Assembly: GCA_030639705.1 (NCBI GenBank)
Contig: DAOWKX010000186.1
Location: forward strand, 1-5,102
Reading direction: 5' to 3'
Length of the DNA: 5,102 bases
Origin: Candidatus Aminicenantota bacterium
GTDB lineage: Bacteria > Acidobacteriota > Aminicenantia > UBA2199
Below the pieces are notes generated by a model. The model did no database searches and was not told where the DNA came from. It was given only the letters and a program-made list of their open reading frames with translations. The position numbers were made by a program, and so were the translations under genes. Shown one piece after another: positions 1-5,102 of this stretch (its first letter is position 1; every line of letters starts with the position of its first letter).

Positions 1-37
1 CTTTCGCAGGCTGTAGTCGTTATCCCTTTTCACTTTA

Positions 38-62
38 CCCAAAAACGTTTCTCGTTTTTGGG
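38..62. repeat. perfect 10-bp hairpin inside the palindromic element
   Basis: CCCAAAAACG (38-47) and CGTTTTTGGG (53-62) are exact reverse complements around a 5-nt TTTCT loop. No T-tract follows on the + strand (GAGCGTCTC comes next), so it does not look like a simple Rho-independent terminator for a gene entering from the left. Confidence 0.75.
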
Positions 63-63
63 A

Positions 64-106
64 GCGTCTCATCCCATTTTCGATATTGGCGAGAAATGGG
101 ATTCGC
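64..106. repeat. second hairpin inside the palindromic element
   Basis: ATCCCATTT (71-79) pairs exactly with AAATGGGAT (94-102). The stem can extend inward by CG (81-82) with CG (90-91) past a small asymmetric bulge, and outward by GCG (64-66) with CGC (104-106) past an internal loop. Together with the neighbouring 38-62 hairpin it fills the interior of the larger inverted repeat. Confidence 0.65.
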
Positions 107-196
107 AAGCCGTTCAAAGGGAAGCCGACACGCCTGCTTGATCATGATTTTGGGGAAATATCCAAATTTAGGTGGTGGATTTCGGAATTATGCCTA

Positions 197-225
197 TTGA
201 CAATAAAAATTGTGACACGTAAAAT
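197..225 (+). promoter_or_regulatory. sigma70-type promoter of the aminotransferase gene
   Basis: A perfect -35 hexamer TTGACA (197-202) is followed by exactly 17 bp and a TAAAAT -10 hexamer (220-225), which differs from consensus at one base. Transcription would start near 232, giving a leader of about 118 nt before the ATG at 350. A short palindrome, ACAAT-AAAA-ATTGT (200-213), overlaps the end of the -35 box and the spacer and could be a repressor site, though arms of five bases in AT-rich DNA are weak evidence. The stretch 138-196 between the palindromic element and this promoter shows nothing I can name. Confidence 0.7.
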
Positions 226-244
226 ATAAAATAAAGATTTTCCA

Positions 245-317
245 CAAATTGGATTTTTTGAAATACAGCTATTAAATGAATGAAATTTTTAGTCTTTGTG
301 ATCAAAAAAATAATTTG
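245..317 (+). other. possible stem in the aminotransferase 5' leader
   Basis: Within the inferred untranslated leader, CAAATT (245-250) can pair with AATTTG (312-317), and after a small internal loop TTTTTTG (254-260) can pair with CAAAAAA (303-309). This makes an imperfect stem of about 13 pairs ending 17 nt before the Shine-Dalgarno site. Nearly all pairs are A-U, so it may be chance in AT-rich sequence. I do not recognise any known riboswitch or T-box elements in it. Confidence 0.25.
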
Positions 318-334
318 GTTTTAAATCAGTGAAG

Positions 335-342
335 AAAGGAGG
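335..342 (+). promoter_or_regulatory. Shine-Dalgarno site that sets the aminotransferase start
   Basis: AAAGGAGG lies 7 nt before the ATG at 350, which is optimal spacing. The in-frame GTG at 329 lies upstream of this site, so the site decides in favour of 350 as the start. Confidence 0.85.
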
Positions 343-349
343 TAAATCC

Positions 350-1543
350 ATGTCATTTAAATACTCTGAAATTTCAAAACGAATCGTTCGTTCGGAAATC
401 AGGGAAATCTTAAAATGGTCCCGTAAACCGGGTGTGATTTCATTTGGCGGAGGACTTCCTGATCCCGATCTTTTCCCCATTGAAGATATTATTAATATAA
501 CCAAAGATGTATTGACTAATAAAGGTTATTTGGCGCTTCAGTATGGACCAACCAAAGGAGAGGATGATATGCTGGATGCTTTAAAACAGCATATGGCTGA
601 ATTTGGTGACCATGCCTCGACTGAAGAAATCTGTATCACTTCTTCTTCTCAGCAAGGTTTGGACTTATTATCCATGTTATTTTTGGATGAGAATGAGCCC
701 ATCATTATGGAATTACCTTCATATTTAGGAGCCATACAGGCCTTTAAACGTTCTGGCGCTGATATGAGGGGAATTCCTATGGATGATGAAGGAATGGATA
801 TTGAATTTTTAATCAAGGTCTTGGATGAACTCCAAAACCAGGGGAAAAAACCCCGCTTCATTTATACCATTCCTGATTTTCAAAATCCTTCCGGAATTAC
901 CATGAGCCTGAATAGACGGAATAATTTAATAGAAATCGCGCATGAACGGGAGATCCTGATTTTGGAAGATTCTCCTTATAGGGAGTTGAGCTTCACAAAC
1001 AAAACACTTCCCAGCCTCTGGATGTTATCTGAGGGAAAGGGAGTAATCATGTTGAAGACTTTTTCGAAAATATTATTCCCCGGGATGAGAATGGGCTGGA
1101 TGGTGGGAGAAAATGTTCATATTGAAAAAATCATTATGTTAAAACAATCGGTGGATCTTTGTACACCGTCATTTAATCAACTGATACTGGGTGAATATAT
1201 TAAAAAAGGAAAAATGAAAAAAACCATTGAAAAAGCCATTGCCTGCTACCAACCAAAATCTGTTGCCATGTTAAGCGCACTGGAAAAAAACATGCCGGAA
1301 GAAATTTCCTGGTCAAAGCCCACGGGAGGAATGTTTTTATGGTTGAGGTTACCTGAACGAATCGACACAAAGGAAATATTTATGAACGCCATCGAAAATA
1401 ATGTTGCTTATGTGATCGGGCGCCCGTTTCACTGTGACAACTCAGGTGCAAATACTATGAGGCTTAATTATTCATTTCCGTCAATCGAACAGATTGAGAA
1501 AGGTATCCATCAGCTGGCCAAAACAATCGAAAAGGTCTTGTGA
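350..1543 (+). CDS. PLP-dependent aminotransferase, class I/II fold (2-aminoadipate aminotransferase/LysN-like group)
   Basis: The 397-aa protein is a cytosolic fold-type I aminotransferase that would move an amino group between an amino acid and a 2-oxo acid through pyridoxal phosphate. Visible hallmarks in order are the N-terminal GGGLPDPDLFP (33-43), QYGPTKG (64-70), the phosphate-contact loop SSSQQGLDL (98-106), PSY with Tyr125 over the cofactor ring, QNPSG with Asn179, EDSPY with Asp207 and Tyr210, the Schiff-base lysine Lys240 in TFSK, the phosphate-binding Arg247 in GMRMGW, and the substrate-carboxylate Arg371 in TMRLNYS. Length and motif order are normal for the family, and no catalytic residue is missing. 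It lacks the N-terminal GntR DNA-binding domain of MocR regulators, so it is a stand-alone enzyme. This family includes 2-aminoadipate, aromatic and branched-chain aminotransferases, and the substrate cannot be read from sequence alone. It has its own promoter and is convergent with the next gene, so no operon partner is visible. Start chosen from the Shine-Dalgarno site at 335-342. Confidence 0.93.
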   Translation: MSFKYSEISKRIVRSEIREILKWSRKPGVISFGGGLPDPDLFPIEDIINITKDVLTNKGYLALQYGPTKGEDDMLDALKQHMAEFGDHASTEEICITSSSQQGLDLLSMLFLDENEPIIMELPSYLGAIQAFKRSGADMRGIPMDDEGMDIEFLIKVLDELQNQGKKPRFIYTIPDFQNPSGITMSLNRRNNLIEIAHEREILILEDSPYRELSFTNKTLPSLWMLSEGKGVIMLKTFSKILFPGMRMGWMVGENVHIEKIIMLKQSVDLCTPSFNQLILGEYIKKGKMKKTIEKAIACYQPKSVAMLSALEKNMPEEISWSKPTGGMFLWLRLPERIDTKEIFMNAIENNVAYVIGRPFHCDNSGANTMRLNYSFPSIEQIEKGIHQLAKTIEKVL

Positions 1544-1565
1544 TCATCAATTCCTGAGTTCGAAA

Positions 1566-4500
1566 TTAAAAATCAAATAGTTTCAATTGACTGCCATTCT
1601 GGTTTTTTTTCTTTTTGGTTCTACTCTGCGTGACTTCTAACAGTTCTTTTTCAATATCATCGAGAAAGGGACTTCTGGGTAAATTATATGTTTTACCATG
1701 CAGTGTTCTTTTTTTAGCATGAGACAGATAGAGAAAATTTTTGGCGCGGGTCATTCCAACATACAACAACCGTCTCTCTTCTTCCAGATCAGGTTCTGTT
1801 TTTAGAAAAAGGGAGTAGGGGATTAATCCGCTTTCGCAACCGATGATAAATACACAGTTAAATTCAAGTCCTTTTGCTGCATGCAGAGTCATCAATGAAA
1901 CTTGTTCAATATCAGCTCGATAGAGATCCATACTTGTTCCCAGGCTGACAAATTTCAAGAAAGCCTCCAGCTGGTTATCAAACTTACAGGCCACATCCAG
2001 TAATTTTTTAACCATATGGTCATTCCTGAATTGATCTCTGATAAAATTGTCGTGAATTTTTGTTATGAGTTCGGTTACCGGATAATCATCATCAATGGTA
2101 AACTTGATGGGAGCCGAAGATGACGGTTGAATCCGGTTTGGATCTATCAATTTATTTTCGCTGAAGGAATACTTTGGATTCTTAAGCCATTTGATTAATT
2201 GGATGATGGATTTTGCAGGTTCCGCCTTCAAAAATGGCGTATCTCCCACTGTTTGAAACGGTATGAGGTGATTTTGAAAGGCTTTTTTCATCACTTCCAT
2301 CTGCTGGTTGATTCTGCAGAGTACAGCAAAATCCGAAAGACTCTGGATTTCACTGACTTCATTCCCTTCTGTAACCTGGCTATCCATTGAGAAAAAGCCC
2401 AACCCGCCTATCATTTGTTCGATGGTCCGGGCCATAAATTCTGCTTCACTCTTGTCGGTACTATTTTGAATGATATTGATTTTGACGCCTTCATGAAGTC
2501 CCTGCAGGTTCTTCTCGGTATTACTCAGGGAGAGAATGATATCTCCGGATGCCTGTAAGATATGGTCCGAGCACCGGTAGCTCTGTTTGAGAATATATTC
2601 GCTTGCCCGGGGGTAATCATGTTTAAATCTGGTTATAAACCGGACATCAGAACCGCGGAAACCATAGATTGCCTGGTTTGGATCTCCTATGACTACATAA
2701 TTGGGATCCGGACCGGGAAGTATATGCTGAAGGAGCTGATATTGAGCGAAATTTATATCCTGGTATTCATCAACCAGACACCACTTAATTTTGGAGCGGT
2801 AATCATCGCGTATTTCGGGAAATTCAGCAAGCAGTGTAACCGGTTTGGATATTAAGTCATCTAAATCAAAAGCATTAAGCGATTCCAGAACAGATTCATA
2901 TTGAAGAAAAATATTTTTACCATCACCATCAGCGATTTTTGTTTCTGATAAGAGATTTTGCTTTATCCGGGTGATTGAAGCTGAAATCCCTTTTAACTGT
3001 TTGGATTCACACTTAACCCTTTTTAGCAGGATTTGATTTTTTTCATCCTCATCAATGATGGAGAAACAATCATCTCGTCCATATTTTTCAGAATATTTTC
3101 TTAATATTGAATATCCCAGCCCGTGAAAGGTTGAAATCCATGGTTGGTCCAATGACCCGTAGCTACCCGGTAGTCGGGAAAGGCGATTCTTCATCTCCAG
3201 TGCCGATTTGTTGGTGAACGTAACTGCTAATATATTGTTCGGTTTTATTTTTTTTTCCTGAATCAGATGTGCAATTCGGAAGGCCAGAACCCGGGTTTTT
3301 CCGGTTCCCGGACCAGCAATAATCAAGGCCGGACCTTTAAAGTGTTCCACAGCTCGTTTTTGTTCAGGATTGAGTGTTTTGGACTCTATCCGGGGCTTAG
3401 ATTCTGTGAATCCATTAGGGATATCGGAATGAATTTTTTTTTGAATATGTTTGCTGTCAGGGAGAGGGCTTGATTTAGCTGTTTTTTTTTTATGGCTTCG
3501 GGTATTTTTTTTCTGAATGCTTGGTGTGGATGGCAGCTCTTTGAATAATGGTTTTTGGCAACTGGCATTTGAAAACTCATTTTTATGAAATACAGTGATT
3601 CTGCCAAATTCTCCATCAAATCCCTCCCGGACAAAAACGTCTCCATTTCTCATTCGTTTGATGGCCTCGGCAATTCGCTCATTTGCCAGATCAGATATGG
3701 TCTCAACGGGAATATTGAGTAAAATATCAAATTCAGAACCCAGCTGCTGGATCATTGAGTGGTAGTTTTGTGACACCTGTTTTGACTGTGGACCAACTCC
3801 GGCTATTTCAGCCAAAATTTCTTTTAAGGGAATTAAGGAATAAAAGGCAGGATTCTTACTCGGATCAGGGGGATGATTTCGGTCAGACAGTTGCATCACC
3901 CGATTCAGTACGCCAACAGTTACCTGTTTGCCACAGATAGGACACAGACCATTGTTATTGGCAGTTTCCCGGGGATTCAAGCAAATACCGCATTTACGAT
4001 GACCGTCATAGTGGTATTTTCCTTCCTGGGGAAAAAATTCAATGGTTCCTAAAAAATGCGGTTTGTCTTTGTTTTGTATGGCCTGGATTATGGAATCATA
4101 TGACAACCGGGTATCGAACAAATTGGCTTCTCGCCCCAATTTTTCTGGAGAGTGGGCATCTGAGTTGGATATAAGGGTAAAAGAATCCAGAAAACTGCAC
4201 ATCCAGTTCATGGGCGGATCTGAGGACAGGCCGGTTTCAACCGCATGGATATGACCGGTTAAATCACCGTAGCAGTCAGAAATAGAATCAAATCCGGATC
4301 TGGCACCCAGAGCTGAAAACCAGGGTGTCCAGATATGAGCCGGGACAAAAAAAGTATTGTCAGATGCCTTCAGAACGATTTCCAGTAAATTTCTGGAATC
4401 CATTCCAATGATAGGACGGCCGTCCGAGGTAATATTAACCTCTCTTTTAGTCAATTCCTGTTGAATCGCCTCCACAGTTTGAAAATCAGGTGCGAATATT

Positions 4501-4829
4501 ACCTGATGAACCTTTCTGACTTTTTCGTTTTTTTTATAAATGGTGCTTATCTCAGCCGTGAGAATAAAACGAACCGGATTCCGACCTAATAACGGTGAGT
4601 GGGTTTTATGGTTTTGGTGAAACTCTTTTTTTAATTTAAACAATCCCTGTTCTGCAGGCTCAAGTTTCTCTTTCAATTCCTTTAACCAGCCGGGATGGGT
4701 GAAGTCACCGGTTCCGATCACAGTTAATCCTTTAATCCTGGCCCAGTAATCCAGGAATTCGGGAATCAAATTCTTACTGGTAGCACGCGAATAATGAGAA
4801 TGAATGTGAAGGTCGGCAATGAATTTCAT
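1566..4829 (-). CDS. endonuclease Q (PHP nuclease)-UvrD/PcrA-type helicase fusion protein
   Basis: This 1087-aa protein joins two DNA-repair modules. Residues 1-415 resemble endonuclease Q, which nicks DNA 5' of deaminated bases. They show PHP metal ligands in DLHIHS (6-11), GTGDFTHP (39-46), Glu93, His108, His165, Glu198 and SNSDAH (221-226), a four-cysteine zinc site (Cys280, 283, 296, 299), a helix-hairpin-helix-like IAGVGPQSK (342-350), and a closing EGFDGEFGRI. A basic linker (about 415-485) follows. Residues 486-1065 are an SF1A 3'-5' helicase: Q motif LNPEQ (486-490), Walker A AGPGTGKT (505-512), Ia TFTNKSALEM, DEYQD (687-691), GDPNQAIYGFRG (715-726), QSYR (749-752), TLHAAKGLEF (981-990) and YVGMTRAK (1023-1030). 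All motifs look intact, but the 2B region is short. The tail ends in QLKLFDF, a sliding-clamp-binding motif. ATG 4829 is chosen because the PHP motif begins at residue 6 and the alternative TTG at 4874 lies within the promoter. Nick-then-unwind repair is inferred. Confidence 0.9.
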   Translation of the reverse strand: MKFIADLHIHSHYSRATSKNLIPEFLDYWARIKGLTVIGTGDFTHPGWLKELKEKLEPAEQGLFKLKKEFHQNHKTHSPLLGRNPVRFILTAEISTIYKKNEKVRKVHQVIFAPDFQTVEAIQQELTKREVNITSDGRPIIGMDSRNLLEIVLKASDNTFFVPAHIWTPWFSALGARSGFDSISDCYGDLTGHIHAVETGLSSDPPMNWMCSFLDSFTLISNSDAHSPEKLGREANLFDTRLSYDSIIQAIQNKDKPHFLGTIEFFPQEGKYHYDGHRKCGICLNPRETANNNGLCPICGKQVTVGVLNRVMQLSDRNHPPDPSKNPAFYSLIPLKEILAEIAGVGPQSKQVSQNYHSMIQQLGSEFDILLNIPVETISDLANERIAEAIKRMRNGDVFVREGFDGEFGRITVFHKNEFSNASCQKPLFKELPSTPSIQKKNTRSHKKKTAKSSPLPDSKHIQKKIHSDIPNGFTESKPRIESKTLNPEQKRAVEHFKGPALIIAGPGTGKTRVLAFRIAHLIQEKKIKPNNILAVTFTNKSALEMKNRLSRLPGSYGSLDQPWISTFHGLGYSILRKYSEKYGRDDCFSIIDEDEKNQILLKRVKCESKQLKGISASITRIKQNLLSETKIADGDGKNIFLQYESVLESLNAFDLDDLISKPVTLLAEFPEIRDDYRSKIKWCLVDEYQDINFAQYQLLQHILPGPDPNYVVIGDPNQAIYGFRGSDVRFITRFKHDYPRASEYILKQSYRCSDHILQASGDIILSLSNTEKNLQGLHEGVKINIIQNSTDKSEAEFMARTIEQMIGGLGFFSMDSQVTEGNEVSEIQSLSDFAVLCRINQQMEVMKKAFQNHLIPFQTVGDTPFLKAEPAKSIIQLIKWLKNPKYSFSENKLIDPNRIQPSSSAPIKFTIDDDYPVTELITKIHDNFIRDQFRNDHMVKKLLDVACKFDNQLEAFLKFVSLGTSMDLYRADIEQVSLMTLHAAKGLEFNCVFIIGCESGLIPYSLFLKTEPDLEEERRLLYVGMTRAKNFLYLSHAKKRTLHGKTYNLPRSPFLDDIEKELLEVTQSRTKKKKNQNGSQLKLFDF
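1575..1589 (-). other. codons for C-terminal beta-clamp binding motif QLKLF
   Basis: Residues 1081-1085 of the fusion protein read QLKLF, followed only by Asp-Phe and the stop, and are preceded by a flexible lysine/asparagine-rich tail (KKKKNQNGS). Bacterial sliding-clamp binding motifs have the pentapeptide consensus QL[SD]LF and often sit at exposed C-termini. Only the middle residue differs here. Archaeal endonuclease Q is reported to work with PCNA, so clamp tethering would be consistent with the family. Confidence 0.6.
3482..3491 (-). other. A10 tract in the interdomain linker (candidate slippage site)
   Basis: The coding strand carries ten consecutive A residues here (codons for Lys447-449 and the first base of Thr450), flanked in the same linker by runs of nine (3434-3442) and eight A. 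One extra A would bring a stop into frame three codons on (AAC AGC TAA). One missing A would enter a frame that stops at about 3386. Either slip would release the nuclease module without the helicase. Tract and frames are seen; slippage itself is inferred. Confidence 0.35.
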
Positions 4830-4845
4830 TTTATAATCAAATATC

Positions 4846-4874
4846 ATCATAAGAAAAAGTTGGAATTTTGTCAA
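4846..4874 (-). promoter_or_regulatory. sigma70-type promoter of the nuclease-helicase gene
   Basis: On the minus strand TTGACA (4874-4869) is followed by exactly 17 bp and TATGAT (4851-4846), one base off the -10 consensus. Initiation about 7 nt further on, near 4839, gives a leader of only about 10 nt before ATG 4829. No Shine-Dalgarno sequence is present in that leader (TTGATTATAAA), suggesting leaderless-like or weak translation. The promoter also rules out the TTG at 4874 as a start codon, because that TTG is the beginning of the -35 box. Confidence 0.65.
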
Positions 4875-4943
4875 AAATAAAAAATAGGGATAGCGACCTT
4901 TTATTGGCGGATAAGGTTAAATGTTCATCATCTTTGTACGGAT

Positions 4944-4972
4944 TGAGCCTTATAATCAGTATCGTTGGCTCA
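4944..4972. repeat. short inverted repeat in the divergent intergenic region
   Basis: TGAGCC (4944-4949) and GGCTCA (4967-4972) are exact reverse complements with a 17-nt AT-rich gap. The spacing would suit a dimeric regulator binding site, or it could be a weak hairpin. No T-tract follows. Arms of six bases are only modest evidence. Confidence 0.3.
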
Positions 4973-4973
4973 C

Positions 4974-4995
4974 CCCCAAACAAGTCCCCAAACAA
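4974..4995. repeat. tandem 10-bp direct repeat, 12-bp period
   Basis: CCCCAAACAA occurs at 4974-4983 and again at 4986-4995, separated by GT. The copies are identical and lie about 80 bp before the + strand gene at 5076 and about 100 bp upstream of the minus-strand promoter. A period close to one helical turn places both copies on nearly the same face of the DNA, as in activator or repressor sites. The function is unknown. Confidence 0.45.
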
Positions 4996-5064
4996 CAAAA
5001 TAATCTTAAATTGAAAACTTTTTAATAATATCTGCATCATAGGTGGTGAATATGAAAAAATATT

Positions 5065-5071
5065 GGAGGTG
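5065..5071 (+). promoter_or_regulatory. Shine-Dalgarno site of the right-edge gene
   Basis: GGAGGTG is a seven-base match to the 16S rRNA 3' end, with its GGAGG core 6 nt before the ATG at 5076. A second, weaker site AGGTGG (5041-5046) precedes an in-frame ATG at 5052. I prefer 5076 because its site is the better match. I found no clear promoter between 4996 and 5040; a TTGAAA at 5011 lacks a good -10 partner. Confidence 0.7.
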
Positions 5072-5075
5072 CAAT

Positions 5076-5102
5076 ATGAAAAGGTTTGAAACGTTTTTAT
5101 CC
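5076..5102 (+). CDS. start of an unidentified gene, cut by the window edge
   Basis: Only nine codons are present (MKRFETFLS), which is too few to recognise a family. The support for a real gene is the strong Shine-Dalgarno site directly upstream and a frame that stays open to the window end. If the in-frame ATG at 5052 is used instead, eight codons (MKKYWRCN) are added at the front. It is divergent from the nuclease-helicase gene and shares the roughly 240-bp intergenic region with it, including the tandem CCCCAAACAA repeat, so the two could be co-regulated. The function is unknown. Confidence 0.55.

Larger units (their letters stand above)
6..137. repeat. large nested intergenic inverted repeat (palindromic element or structured RNA)
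   Basis: The outer arms pair as GCAGGC (6-11) with GCCTGC (132-137), TGT (12-14) with ACA (128-130), CG (18-19) with CG (126-127), and TCCCTTT (23-29) with AAAGGGA (116-122), separated by short bulges. Inside this imperfect helix sit two further hairpins (38-62 and 64-106), so the whole can be drawn as a three-way junction about 130 nt long. No start codon with an RBS or plausible reading frame occupies the stretch. Candidates are a REP/MITE-type palindromic repeat, a small structured RNA, or the 3' region of a gene left of the window. I looked for integron attC core boxes and did not find the conserved ends. The pairing is seen directly; identity and mobility are unknown. Confidence 0.6.

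Noticed and set aside
6..137. Integron attC site or CRISPR-type repeat
   Set aside because: The attC end boxes (RYYYAAC and GTTRRRY) are not found at the arms, no integrase is present, and there is no repeat-spacer periodicity.
329..349. GTG at 329 as the aminotransferase start
   Set aside because: The 7 extra codons (MKKGGKS) are the translated Shine-Dalgarno region; the site at 335-342 serves ATG 350.
1594..1610. Terminator for the aminotransferase: CCA-TTC-TGG followed by T8
   Set aside because: The stem is only three or four pairs, and the T-run is the complement of lysine codons in the convergent gene's tail; not convincing.
2562..2855. Plus-strand 97-codon frame inside the helicase region
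   Set aside because: It is antisense to conserved helicase motifs II to IV and follows from their codon pattern; no RBS or domain supports it.
3386..3646. Minus-strand 86-codon frame overlapping the linker as a separate gene
   Set aside because: It is an out-of-frame shadow of the fusion gene; it matters only as the frame entered if one A is lost at the A10 tract.
4830..4874. 15-codon N-terminal extension of the fusion gene from TTG 4874
   Set aside because: The TTG is part of the -35 hexamer, the extension has no RBS, and the PHP motif expected near the N-terminus already starts at residue 6 from ATG 4829. The in-frame ATGs at 4850 and 4847 overlap the -10 box and are rejected for the same reason.
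4837..5040. Minus-strand 67-codon frame with hydrophobic stretches
   Set aside because: It has no Shine-Dalgarno site, overlaps the promoter and start of the nuclease-helicase gene, and shows no recognisable domain; most likely a chance frame.
5011..5040. Promoter for the right-edge gene beginning at TTGAAA 5011
   Set aside because: No acceptable -10 hexamer lies 16-18 bp downstream, and the TAATAT at 5026 lacks a -35 partner.

Overview
This is an AT-rich bacterial window (roughly 40% GC by eye) with two complete genes facing each other, the first codons of a third gene at the right edge, and two intergenic regions that carry structure. Shine-Dalgarno sites (AAAGGAGG, GGAGGTG) and sigma70-type promoters (TTGACA-17-TAAAAT, TTGACA-17-TATGAT) point to Bacteria. 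The gene content and the structured intergenic palindrome would fit an anaerobic Desulfobacterota-like genome. That assignment is a low-confidence inference, because nothing in the window is taxon-specific.

Layout: positions 6-137 hold a large nested inverted repeat that encloses two strong hairpins, an intergenic palindromic element of unknown identity. A consensus promoter (197-225) and an AT-rich leader of about 118 nt then lead into a 397-aa fold-type I PLP-dependent aminotransferase of the 2-aminoadipate/MocR-like group (350-1543, + strand). Only 22 bp separate its stop from that of the convergent second gene (1566-4829, - strand), and I see no convincing terminator there.

The second gene is the notable one. 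It encodes a 1087-aa fusion of an endonuclease Q-type PHP nuclease (residues 1 to about 415) and a full-motif UvrD/PcrA-type SF1A helicase (residues about 486-1065). A lysine-rich linker joins the two and is encoded by long A-tracts. The extreme C-terminus ends in QLKLFDF, which matches the bacterial beta-sliding-clamp binding motif. Taken together the protein looks like a one-chain repair machine: nick at a deaminated base, unwind the strand, stay on the replication clamp. That joint mechanism is inferred from the domains and has not been shown here.

The second gene has its own near-consensus promoter. It places transcription start only about 10 nt before the ATG at 4829, and no Shine-Dalgarno site is visible. 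The upstream TTG at 4874, which would add 15 codons, is part of the -35 hexamer, so it is not the start. The interval 4875-5064 contains a perfect 10-bp direct repeat with a 12-bp period and a weak inverted repeat. A new + strand gene begins at 5076 with a strong ribosome binding site and runs off the window after 9 codons. There is no evidence that the three genes work in one pathway: the two complete ones have separate promoters on opposite strands.
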